The notes under the pieces: model-generated
Told to the model about the DNA's origin: nothing
Database searches by the model: none
The model's input: only the letters and a program-made list of their open reading frames with translations
Made by a program: the position numbers and the translations under genes
Shown: positions 35,181-42,881 of the stretch, in pieces
Layout of the letters: the number at the start of each line of letters is the position of its first letter
Position numbering within the stretch: position 1 is the stretch's first letter
Assembly (NCBI RefSeq): GCF_003269275.1
Contig: NZ_QLTS01000001.1
Location: forward strand, 186,001 to 250,000
Direction: 5' to 3'
Length of the DNA: 64,000 bases
From: Phascolarctobacterium faecium DSM 14760
GTDB lineage: Bacteria > Bacillota > Negativicutes > Acidaminococcales > Acidaminococcaceae

Positions 35181-36700
35181 TTTTGCATCTCGTTCTCATA
35201 AATTTTTTGCAACATTTTTTTATCTATCTTACCGTTAGCATTATGCGGCATATTTTCCAGGAAAAACATTTTATTGGGCAGCATATATTTGGGCAACCTA
35301 TCCCTAACTCCTAAAAGGATATCTTTGGACGTAAGATTTTGACCCGAGCAATAAATGATGATCAGCTTCCTTTCTAAATCGTAGATGCAGGCACATTCAT
35401 GCACTCTCGAAACTGCGCTTACCGCTGTTTCGATCTCGCCCAATTCTATCCTGTAGCCCTGATGTTTGATTTGAAAATCTTTTCTGGTGATATATACCAG
35501 TTCGCCTCTGTCGTTGTATTTGACCAGGTCGCCGGTTTTATAGATCATATCCCGATAATGGGTATTTAGCGGATTCTGTACAAAGACTTCGCCGGTTTTT
35601 TCGGGATTATCGTAGTAACCGGATGCCAAAAAAGACCCCCGCACGCACAGTTCGCCTTCTTCATCAGCGCCGGCTAAGGTATCGTCCTCTTTTAGAACAA
35701 ACACGTCGCAATTTCTGCATGCATGGCCAATGGGGATAGGTTCATCATCTCTAAAGTCCCTGTCGATGATGTAATAAGCCGCTATATCGGTAGTTTCAGT
35801 AGGGCCAAATAAATTGGCATACAAAGTATCAGCAGACAGATGCCGACGCCAGTAATTAAGCTGTTTGGTAGGCATTGCTTCTCCGGCAAAAAGGACGGTT
35901 TTCAAGAACGGCAGACGGTGCTCATCCAAAGCTTTAAAATTGGCGATCATATTCATAGCCGAAGGTACCCAGTAGATGGTATTGATCCTGGCTTCATTCA
36001 TAAACTCTATCAGTTTGACAGGGAAAGAAAAAAGCTGTTTGGGAATCACTACAAGTTTAGCTCCCGTATAAATCGTTGAAAACATAGTGGATACAGACAT
36101 GCTAAAGTAAAACGGCGTCTGGCTGCCGAAAACAGTATTTTCATCGATATGAAAAGTTTCTGCATACCACTGTGTATATTTCATAACGCTTAAATGGGTA
36201 AGTACCGTTCCCTTGGGCACGCCGGTAGAGCCGGACGTGAACAACGCGTATACGGGATCAGCATCGATCATTTTTTCGCGCACAGCCTGCAATTTATCTG
36301 CATCCGGGCTTGTTTGAACGATTTGTTCATAATCATAAACGTCTTGACCCATCCCCAGCTTTGCCGTCTGCTTTTGACACTTTTCATCAACTATAACGGC
36401 TACGGGCCTCAGGGTAGTAAAGATATTTTTTATGCGTTCGATGGGCATCAGCGCATCAATAACCACGTAAAAATTGCCGCTATACACTACCCCCATCATG
36501 GCTTCCCAAGCTTCTACAGAGTTATCCATAAAGACAGCCACAGGTTGGCGCATTTTTTCGTATTTACACAAGAAACTGCCGATAGCCCGGGCATTTTTTA
36601 CAAAATCGGTATAGGTTATTTGTTTTTTCGCATCTGAGCAGATGATATTAGCCGCAAATTTTGCAGCTGTGCTTTCCAAACAATCTAAAACTGTAATCAT
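35177..36700 (-). CDS. AMP-forming acyl/aminoacyl adenylation enzyme (DltA-like architecture)
   Basis: 507-residue ANL-superfamily ligase that would activate a carboxylic acid with ATP and load a carrier protein. A3 core FTSGSTGVPKGT, FGPTETT (A5), YKTGDLVKY (A7), the hinge KHQGYRIELGEIE (A8) and the catalytic lysine in NANGKIDKKML (A10) are intact. In DltA and peptide-synthetase domains the A4 block carries FDxS, whose Asp holds the amino group of the amino acid; here it reads FYFSMS, with Ser200 in place of Asp. The substrate is thus probably not an ordinary alpha-amino acid. Three carrier proteins lie just upstream. Confidence 0.88.
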   Translation of the reverse strand: MITVLDCLESTAAKFAANIICSDAKKQITYTDFVKNARAIGSFLCKYEKMRQPVAVFMDNSVEAWEAMMGVVYSGNFYVVIDALMPIERIKNIFTTLRPVAVIVDEKCQKQTAKLGMGQDVYDYEQIVQTSPDADKLQAVREKMIDADPVYALFTSGSTGVPKGTVLTHLSVMKYTQWYAETFHIDENTVFGSQTPFYFSMSVSTMFSTIYTGAKLVVIPKQLFSFPVKLIEFMNEARINTIYWVPSAMNMIANFKALDEHRLPFLKTVLFAGEAMPTKQLNYWRRHLSADTLYANLFGPTETTDIAAYYIIDRDFRDDEPIPIGHACRNCDVFVLKEDDTLAGADEEGELCVRGSFLASGYYDNPEKTGEVFVQNPLNTHYRDMIYKTGDLVKYNDRGELVYITRKDFQIKHQGYRIELGEIETAVSAVSRVHECACIYDLERKLIIIYCSGQNLTSKDILLGVRDRLPKYMLPNKMFFLENMPHNANGKIDKKMLQKIYENEMQK

Positions 36701-36736
36701 TTTCTCCCCCGGTTGCTTTAAGTTTACTTATAAAAA

Positions 36737-37687
36737 TTACATGGTTGTTCTAATAATAAATTGATTCATAGATTTTGCAGCAGCTTTAATACCGACCATT
36801 TTATATACTCTCCAAGATGGTATATTATCAACTGCAATCCAGCCACCAATACCCTTACTTTGCATATACTCTTTTTCTTTCACAGGATTATTTGGCATAT
36901 TATCATAAAAATCCTTAAATAAATATAATACTAATATAGGTGCATAAATATTATTTTGGCAATCACTTCTAGAACCATAAGCACCACCATGGACACAAGC
37001 CTTTATTGCAATAGCATAGATCGAAGCGCTTTCATCAGTTATACAATAAAGATAGCCAGCGTCTGCCTGTGCTTTGCGTTCTTTTCGTGTATATTTTTTT
37101 TGAACAAACTTATCTATAATACTTCTATAAACCTTTTCAAACTCATCAAGCTGCTTATAGGAAGGTATCGCTATTTTCTTACCTTCTAAAGCAAGAGTTT
37201 TTTCTAACACTTCTAATTTCTTAAAAAATTTGTCCGGCGAAAGAGAGGGCCTATCTTCTATAGAACGATATGTATTCAAAAATTCGCACCCTGAATCCAA
37301 TAAAAAACTTTCAAAGATTTCCTGTTTTTTATTTTTACGGCCTTCATAATATACATTTTCTATCAAAATATCTTTTTCTAAGGAAGGAAATGTGAAAGAT
37401 ACCGACATATTTACATATAAAAATAGATAATAATAATCACCTTCATCATCAGCAAAAGCTAATCCTTGTTCTGTTTTGACCTTATAAAACTTTTTGAGGT
37501 GAATCAATCTTTTGATTTCTGCAGGCAGCATATAGCAATTACTAAAAACCTTATTTTTAGAATTATCCTTTGCTTCTTTGACCAGAGCCGCATATTGATC
37601 ATAAGATGTAATGGGTATTAAAACACTTTGTTTTATCAGCTTCTGATGTTTATACCATTGTTTTATTTTATGAATAAAACTAAACAT
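36737..37687 (-). CDS. Tandem-GNAT-like protein, putative acyl/aminoacyl transferase
   Basis: About 316 residues. Not assigned to a named family. The C-terminal half resembles GNAT, ending in GWIAVDNIPSWRVYKMVGIK, the usual last strand-helix unit. The N-terminal half is related to the start of the 279-residue GNAT-like protein (both have I-x-S-x-x-x-Y near the start and FADDEGDYY or FADQGNYY later). So the two are paralogues flanking the ligase and hydrolase genes. Two starts are possible: an ATG at 37708 inside the end of the carrier-protein gene, or the ATG at 37687 just after its stop; neither has a strong ribosome-binding site. The coding region is visibly AT-rich. Confidence 0.6.
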   Translation of the reverse strand: MFSFIHKIKQWYKHQKLIKQSVLIPITSYDQYAALVKEAKDNSKNKVFSNCYMLPAEIKRLIHLKKFYKVKTEQGLAFADDEGDYYYLFLYVNMSVSFTFPSLEKDILIENVYYEGRKNKKQEIFESFLLDSGCEFLNTYRSIEDRPSLSPDKFFKKLEVLEKTLALEGKKIAIPSYKQLDEFEKVYRSIIDKFVQKKYTRKERKAQADAGYLYCITDESASIYAIAIKACVHGGAYGSRSDCQNNIYAPILVLYLFKDFYDNMPNNPVKEKEYMQSKGIGGWIAVDNIPSWRVYKMVGIKAAAKSMNQFIIRTTM

Positions 37688-37691
37688 AATG

Positions 37692-37916
37692 TTACTTTTT
37701 AACTCCATTTACAAGATTCATAATCGCAGCAGCACTTTCAAAATTTTCCGCAACCATACTGTCTACCGGAATTTCTACAGCGAACTCATCTTCTATACTT
37801 GCAATAATACTTACAATATCAAATGAATCAATAAAACCATCAGTAACTAAAGTCGTAATATTACGAAAATCCACATCTGGTCTAATTTCTTCTAAAAGTG
37901 TATATAGTTTTTCCAT
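37692..37916 (-). CDS. Acyl carrier protein (third copy, divergent)
   Basis: 74-residue four-helix carrier protein. The phosphopantetheine serine is Ser31 in DGFIDSFDIVS. The following helix II (IIASIEDEFAVEIP) is acidic, as expected for docking to partner enzymes. It differs clearly from the two near-identical carrier proteins upstream and uses the DSFD type of site. It lies between those and the GNAT-like gene, so it may be the partner of the AMP ligase (inference). Confidence 0.88.
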   Translation of the reverse strand: MEKLYTLLEEIRPDVDFRNITTLVTDGFIDSFDIVSIIASIEDEFAVEIPVDSMVAENFESAAAIMNLVNGVKK

Positions 37917-37929
37917 TGTTAACTTCTCC

Positions 37930-38148
37930 CTAATTCATATAAGCTAAAATATCATTTACACTTTCCAGCGCTTTGATCTGCGCTCCGCTTACTGTTTTTT
38001 CAAATTTTTCATCCAGCATAACTACCAACGATAACGCTGCTATAGAATCCCATTCATCTACTTCTGCCAGCAATGTTTCCGGTGTTAAACTGCCTTCTAC
38101 TACATCCAATACTTCTTCAATCAGTGTTAATTTTTCTTGTAAATTCAT
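37930..38148 (-). CDS. Acyl carrier protein, tandem copy 2
   Basis: 72 residues with Ser35 in EWDSIAAL as the predicted phosphopantetheine site. It matches the neighbouring copy at 38192-38410 at 64 of 72 residues. The WDS motif is typical of carrier proteins of modified-sugar and polyketide-like clusters rather than fatty-acid AcpP (which has DSL). It is 43 bases from copy 1. Confidence 0.88.
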   Translation of the reverse strand: MNLQEKLTLIEEVLDVVEGSLTPETLLAEVDEWDSIAALSLVVMLDEKFEKTVSGAQIKALESVNDILAYMN

Positions 38149-38191
38149 TTTCTTTTCGCCTCATCTTTTTTATATTTTTAATTTTATATTA

Positions 38192-38410
38192 TTAATCCAT
38201 GTAATCTAAAATATCATTTACGCTTGCCAGTGCTTTGATCTGCACTCCGCTTACCGTTTTTTCAAATTTTTCATCCAGCATAACTACCAACGATAACGCT
38301 GCTATAGAATCCCATTCACCTACTTCTGCCAGCAATGTTTCCGGTGTTAAACTGCCTGTCTCTACATCCAGTACTTCTTCAATCAATGCCAGTTTTTCTT
38401 GTAAGTTCAT
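38192..38410 (-). CDS. Acyl carrier protein, tandem copy 1
   Basis: 72 residues, Ser35 in EWDSIAAL. It differs from copy 2 at eight positions (8, 17, 18, 31, 56, 62, 69, 72), none of them near the active serine except position 31. GGAGAAAAG precedes the ATG. It follows the SDR gene by 19 bases and begins the carrier-protein block. Confidence 0.88.
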   Translation of the reverse strand: MNLQEKLALIEEVLDVETGSLTPETLLAEVGEWDSIAALSLVVMLDEKFEKTVSGVQIKALASVNDILDYMD

Positions 38411-38429
38411 TTTCTTTTCTCCTTATTAT

Positions 38430-39200
38430 CTATAATATGTGACCATCTATACTTCCACCATCATTACCGGCTGATAGCCATATAGATTGGCCTGTAATTT
38501 TTTTGCTCATATCGCTTAATAAAAATATGATAGTATCAGCTACATCTTCTGCCTCTAACATACCAAGAGGATAGATCTTCTGCATGGCTTCTTGAGTAGT
38601 ATTGTCTTTAAACCCGGCGCCCATTTCCGTATCGACGGCTTCAGGGCAAACTGCATTAAACCTGATTAACCTGTTAGACATTTCCTTTGCTGCTGCAACA
38701 GTATACGAATTTATTGCTGCTTTGGAAGCCCCATAAACGCCCTGCGATTTATCAGGTAAAAGCGCAGCTCTTGATGAAACGCTTACAAAAGAAGCCCCAT
38801 TATTACTGATGCGCTTCGATGAAAAAGCTTTTGCTATCGCCATCATCGACACTATATTAGTGGCAAATATTTTATTTATTTTTTCTTCTGTGACCGCGCC
38901 CAAAGGCAGCATAGCATAAATACCAGCAGAAAATACACACCCATCCAGCTTGATATTATCCATGCTGACCGCAGTTTTAACTGCATTTTGTGCTGCTGAA
39001 AAATCGGAAACATCACAAATTAATATATTATGCCCATCACCGTCAAGCATCTCCAGAGTTTCCTGAAGTTTTTCTTCATTCCTGCCAACTAATACCAATC
39101 TTGCTCCAAGCTGGCTTAACTGAAGCGCTACCTGTTTGCCAATACCAGAAGAAGCACCAAAAATCAGATACTTTTTCCCATTAAAGTTTAAATACTCCAT
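38430..39200 (-). CDS. Short-chain dehydrogenase/reductase, putative 3-oxoacyl-carrier reductase
   Basis: About 256-residue classical SDR. Cofactor motif GASSGIGKQ near residue 16, NAG-equivalent SAGIYAM, catalytic serine in SVSSRAA, and Tyr/Lys in YGASKAA. The arginine in VGRNEEK suggests NADPH. The start at 39200 (MEYLNF) has GGAGG seven bases upstream and begins one base after the stop of the neighbouring SDR. With the KAS III and carrier-protein genes around it, a FabG-like step is the simplest role (inference). It is paralogous to the next SDR. Confidence 0.85.
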   Translation of the reverse strand: MEYLNFNGKKYLIFGASSGIGKQVALQLSQLGARLVLVGRNEEKLQETLEMLDGDGHNILICDVSDFSAAQNAVKTAVSMDNIKLDGCVFSAGIYAMLPLGAVTEEKINKIFATNIVSMMAIAKAFSSKRISNNGASFVSVSSRAALLPDKSQGVYGASKAAINSYTVAAAKEMSNRLIRFNAVCPEAVDTEMGAGFKDNTTQEAMQKIYPLGMLEAEDVADTIIFLLSDMSKKITGQSIWLSAGNDGGSIDGHIL

Positions 39201-39201
39201 T

Positions 39202-39954
39202 TTAGTCCTCCCAGGTTTTGGCCTCATCTACGTCGATCGCTACACCTGAAATATATTGCATGGAATCGCTGAGCAGGGCCACTACAATAGAAGCTATCTT
39301 ATCCGGCAGCATCAAATAATCGGGCAGCTCGTTAATAGCATCGCCTTCTATGGCTTTTATGGCCTGATTAGCCAGCATTTCTGTTTTTATACCGCAAGGG
39401 CAAATAGTATTGACCCTGATTTTCCTCGGCCGCAGCTCTTTGGCAGCGCTTTTCATAAAAGCGTCCATAGCTCCTTTAGACGCGCCATAGACAGCGTTTG
39501 CCGCCTGCCCATAAACGCCTACGCAGGAGGATATGCCAACGACAGCGCCGCCATCATTGAACAGCCTTTTCTGCGCCACGCATTTTAATAAAGCCATGAA
39601 AGAATAAGTATTGCTACTGAAGATCTGCGAGATATTAGCTAGTGACATACTTCTTAATGGTATCGGTACGGCTAAGCCTGCGCAATGAGCAATATAGTCT
39701 AATTTTTCGCCGTCTTTAGCGATTATATCTTTGACGGTCTCAACGATTCCGTCAAAATCTGTCAAGTCCAGCACTCGATAACTATGACCACTGCCTTCCA
39801 TTAAGGAGAGCGTTTTCTGCAATTCGGATTCCCTTCTGGCAACAATAACTACTTTAGCACCCATGGCGCTGAGTAGGATGGCCACTTCTCGGCCTACGCC
39901 GGAGGAGGCACCCGTAACTAAAACTTTTTTACCATTAAAATCAAATTTATCCAT
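39202..39954 (-). CDS. Short-chain dehydrogenase/reductase, second copy
   Basis: About 250-residue classical SDR. GASSGVGRE cofactor loop, catalytic Ser in GISSCVG, Tyr-Lys in YGASKGA, and PCG near the end of the core. ARRES after the second strand suggests NADPH. The ATG at 39954 is used because the GAGGA ahead of it fits; a GTG four codons upstream overlaps the KAS III stop. Together with the adjacent SDR it could give two sequential or alternative reductions of a carrier-bound acyl chain. Confidence 0.85.
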   Translation of the reverse strand: MDKFDFNGKKVLVTGASSGVGREVAILLSAMGAKVVIVARRESELQKTLSLMEGSGHSYRVLDLTDFDGIVETVKDIIAKDGEKLDYIAHCAGLAVPIPLRSMSLANISQIFSSNTYSFMALLKCVAQKRLFNDGGAVVGISSCVGVYGQAANAVYGASKGAMDAFMKSAAKELRPRKIRVNTICPCGIKTEMLANQAIKAIEGDAINELPDYLMLPDKIASIVVALLSDSMQYISGVAIDVDEAKTWED

Positions 39955-39962
39955 TGCTATCC

Positions 39963-41063
39963 TCACTTATAGTCTTCAAAACTCAGGCCGTCGTCGTATC
40001 TTTCTTTTACTCTAAACACAGGGAAACAATTCTGCGGCTCAACTGTAATACCAACAATACCTAAAGATAAACCAATGCCAAATCCACAAGTTAAAATTTT
40101 CCCGCTATCTTGACTAGTATTTTTATTAGAATAATGCTCGCATATAGCCAAAGGTATAGAAGCACAACCAGTATTACCATAATCAACTATAGATAGTGGT
40201 ATTTTAGAAAGCGGAAATTTAATTTTTCTGGCCAAGTTGCTGATAATAAGTTTATTAGCCTGATGACAGGCCAATATTTCATATTCATCATAATCACAGA
40301 CAAAACGCTCTTTAAAATCATTGATCATGGTAACTACTTCTTTTAAAGAAAAACGCATTACGTCCATGCCTTCCATATGAAATAAATCTCTGTAGGCACA
40401 CGCCTTTTCATAGCCAAACTTTTGCACCATAGGCCAAAAAGCATGTCTTTGACCACTAAAAGGTGAAACCAGCATCTTAAAATCACGACCAATGGATCGT
40501 AATAATCCGTATGTTGGTTCTGCATTTTCATCATATTCCAATAAAGTAGCAGACCCACCATTGCCAAAAAGCATGGGGATTTCCGAAGGTACATAGCCAT
40601 CTGGCAACTGTTCGCCTGTAGACCCTGACAATAATAATACGCTGCGGCAGCCTGAATTGATGTGCATAGCAGCCAAATATAAACCATACACATAGGCCGA
40701 ACACCCAAGCGGAATATCATAACACATGCAATCATCAGATAACCCTAATCTATCCTGCAGAATTGTTGCGGTGACAGGTTCCAAATAATCACGGCTGGAT
40801 GATGCAAAAATCAACGCATCAACCTTATTTCTGTCATAGTTTAATTCCGTTAATATTTTTTCAGCAGTGGCACAACACAAATCTGACGCAGTAACGCCCA
40901 ATCTGTGTGATGTGAAGCGCCGCTGAACACCGGTAGAGATGATAAATTTCCTGACATGTTCTTCCCCAAAAAGGTCGTTATAATCAGTGGTATACTCAAC
41001 ATCATCCGGGACACTGGCAGCTACTGCTTTGATTTTTGCGTTTTGCAAATTAAAATATGTCAT
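39963..41063 (-). CDS. KAS III-family condensing enzyme (FabH-like), copy 2
   Basis: 366-residue thiolase-fold enzyme of the 3-oxoacyl-ACP synthase III type. The catalytic triad is complete: Cys121 in PLGCSAYVYG, His267 in ACHQANK and Asn297 in YGNTGCAS. It is longer than housekeeping FabH (~320). FabH-type enzymes join an acyl-CoA starter to malonyl-ACP. Placement beside another KAS III, two SDRs and carrier proteins points to synthesis of a short acyl chain for this cluster, not bulk fatty acids. Confidence 0.9.
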   Translation of the reverse strand: MTYFNLQNAKIKAVAASVPDDVEYTTDYNDLFGEEHVRKFIISTGVQRRFTSHRLGVTASDLCCATAEKILTELNYDRNKVDALIFASSSRDYLEPVTATILQDRLGLSDDCMCYDIPLGCSAYVYGLYLAAMHINSGCRSVLLLSGSTGEQLPDGYVPSEIPMLFGNGGSATLLEYDENAEPTYGLLRSIGRDFKMLVSPFSGQRHAFWPMVQKFGYEKACAYRDLFHMEGMDVMRFSLKEVVTMINDFKERFVCDYDEYEILACHQANKLIISNLARKIKFPLSKIPLSIVDYGNTGCASIPLAICEHYSNKNTSQDSGKILTCGFGIGLSLGIVGITVEPQNCFPVFRVKERYDDGLSFEDYK

Positions 41064-41077
41064 CTAACTTCTGCCTC

Positions 41078-42178
41078 CTATTTAAAATATGTCTCGCTGT
41101 CGATACCGTCATCATAAACTTCACTTGTTTTAATAATTGGTAAACATACAGACATATCAATAGTAAAAGAAGCTACTGTCACATTAAGCCCAATACCAAA
41201 TGCCAGCGCTAATATTTTCTTATCCCCCTCATATATATTATTATTCTCAGCATAATCACATATATTTACTGCCGTACTTGCCCCTCTTGTGTTCCCAAAT
41301 CTTTCAATAGAATTTATAACCTTTTCCTGAGGTGCTTTTATTCTCTTGGCAACATTATCTATAATCATTTTATTCGCCTGATGAATAGAAACCAAATCAA
41401 AATCACTTATATCATTACCCAAATTTGCTAAAAATGTTTTTGTCGTCCGAGGAGCATCCTTAATACTAAAAGTAAATACATCAGTACCTGACATATATGT
41501 TGCATTATTATAATAAGCAGCAAATTCAAAACCTCTTGTTTGTGCAACAACGGGTAATGGGTGTCTTTCCATCCCATAAGGAGTAATCAACGACTTATAT
41601 CCGGAACCTATAGTTTCAATAGCAATATTAATAGGTGAAATATCTTCGTCTGTTTTCTCCACTATTATGGCCACACCTGCATCGCCAAAAAGCAGCCCAT
41701 CCTTATTACTTGTTTCACCTCTATTAGGATTGGCATCTCCCACTAAAAGCAATATTCTTTTACATCCAGCCATAATATTAGCACATGCCATTTGCAGTCC
41801 GAAGGGGAAGGCCGTACAACCGATATTGGAATCATAAACCAGGCCGCAGTTATCCAGTCCCAAACGATGCTGCACGATACAGGAAGTTGGTGGCACAAAA
41901 TAATCTGGCGTCTGAGTAATCATGATCAGACCGTCTATTGTATCTTTATTAATATTTAATTTTTCAAAAAGCTTATTGGCCGCTACGACGCACAGGTCCG
42001 AAGTAGTAGTTCCTACGCCATAGGCATTATACTTTTCGTAAATGCCTGTTGCTGCGCAAAATTTTTCTACTTCTCCTTCTGCAAACAGGTAATCATAATC
42101 CGACATTTTCTGGTGACGGTCGGGAACAGCAGTTGCCATACCAGCAATTTTTATACCCTTAAATTCAAAAAAATTCAT
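41078..42178 (-). CDS. KAS III-family condensing enzyme (FabH-like), copy 1
   Basis: About 366 residues, paralogue of the neighbouring KAS III. Counted from the upstream ATG at 42181, the triad is Cys122 (NIGCTAFPFG), His267 (SIHQANK) and Asn297 (FGNTRGAS), the same spacing as in copy 2, so both are probably active. The second of two adjacent ATGs fits AGGAGG best. Base composition is visibly more AT-rich than in copy 2, which argues against a recent duplication. A PqsB/PqsC-like heterodimer is an alternative, though PqsB lacks the cysteine and both copies here keep it. Confidence 0.9.
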   Translation of the reverse strand: MNFFEFKGIKIAGMATAVPDRHQKMSDYDYLFAEGEVEKFCAATGIYEKYNAYGVGTTTSDLCVVAANKLFEKLNINKDTIDGLIMITQTPDYFVPPTSCIVQHRLGLDNCGLVYDSNIGCTAFPFGLQMACANIMAGCKRILLLVGDANPNRGETSNKDGLLFGDAGVAIIVEKTDEDISPINIAIETIGSGYKSLITPYGMERHPLPVVAQTRGFEFAAYYNNATYMSGTDVFTFSIKDAPRTTKTFLANLGNDISDFDLVSIHQANKMIIDNVAKRIKAPQEKVINSIERFGNTRGASTAVNICDYAENNNIYEGDKKILALAFGIGLNVTVASFTIDMSVCLPIIKTSEVYDDGIDSETYFK

Positions 42179-42200
42179 CATTTCCTCCTAATTTTCTTCT

Positions 42201-42836
42201 TCAAAATTCCATTTCTCGAGCAGGGTTGCCAAAAGCCCGCTTTCCAGCCTTTACTTTGCGCAAAACAACACTGCCGACACCGACATAGGCATCATCTTCA
42301 ATAACCGCGTTTGGTGCGGCGGAACAATTTCCGCCCATAAATACACGGTTACCTATTTTTACATGACCCATGATGTTGCACCAGGAAGAGATAGTAGAAA
42401 AGTCTCCTACTTCAACATCGTGCCCCAGTCCACAGGCAAGTAAAGTACAAAAATCGCCTATCTTAATATTTACCGTCATGCCGAAGCCGGAATAGATAAC
42501 GGCTCCTTCACCGATGGTATTGAATCGGCCCAAGGCCACATAGGGATGAATGATACTTTGAAAAACCGCCCCTTTTGCTTTCAGCATCGCAACTATTTTT
42601 TCTTTGACTTGTGGACTGGCGATCCCCAGCGCCAAAACATCATTTGCCTGCGGAAGATAATCTTTGATGGTACCAACGACCTGATAGTCACAATCGATGC
42701 TATCCAGTGCCTGCAAGTCGTCATCTAAAAATCCTACTATATTCCACTGGACACCTCGTATGGCGTGAATGTCTTTGATAATATTCAGCACTTCCCGCCC
42801 GCAGCCACTTGCACCGACGATATACAAGTTTTTCAT
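42201..42836 (-). CDS. PglD/NeuD-family sugar N- or O-acyltransferase
   Basis: 211 residues. N-terminal Rossmann-like half (YIVGASGCGREVLNII, FLDDD) and a C-terminal left-handed beta helix of hexapeptide repeats, the arrangement of PglD and NeuD. The catalytic histidine is likely the one in GLGHDVEVGDFSTI. PglD acetylates the 4-amino group of a UDP-trideoxy sugar with acetyl-CoA. With PglF-, PglE- and PglC-like genes in the same cluster a bacillosamine-type role fits. Because it sits directly before the KAS III/ACP block, the donor might instead be a carrier-bound acyl group (inference). Confidence 0.88.
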   Translation of the reverse strand: MKNLYIVGASGCGREVLNIIKDIHAIRGVQWNIVGFLDDDLQALDSIDCDYQVVGTIKDYLPQANDVLALGIASPQVKEKIVAMLKAKGAVFQSIIHPYVALGRFNTIGEGAVIYSGFGMTVNIKIGDFCTLLACGLGHDVEVGDFSTISSWCNIMGHVKIGNRVFMGGNCSAAPNAVIEDDAYVGVGSVVLRKVKAGKRAFGNPAREMEF

Positions 42837-42881
42837 TTACTCACCTGCCGAAATAAGATTTAAACAATATCCCCATTTGAT

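Larger units (their letters stand above)
37930..38410 (-). repeat. Tandem gene duplication of an acyl carrier protein
   Basis: Two copies of a ~219-base coding unit, offset by 262 bases, with nearly the same DNA (long identical stretches around the WDS codons and the flanking start region). The duplication is recent compared with the third carrier protein. Confidence 0.9.

Noticed and set aside
37692-38410. Housekeeping fatty-acid AcpP
   Set aside because: The active-site contexts (WDS, DSFD) differ from the DSL of AcpP, and fabD/fabG/fabF neighbours are missing.
33681-42178. Alkylquinolone (Pqs-like) biosynthesis locus
   Set aside because: Ligase, KAS III pair and MBL hydrolase match in kind, but both KAS III enzymes keep the cysteine, ACPs and SDRs are added, and no anthranilate genes are present.
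33681-42178. Aryl-polyene cluster
   Set aside because: ACPs, ketoreductases and ligase are shared, but no dehydratase, KAS I/II chain elongation enzyme or ammonia lyase was found.
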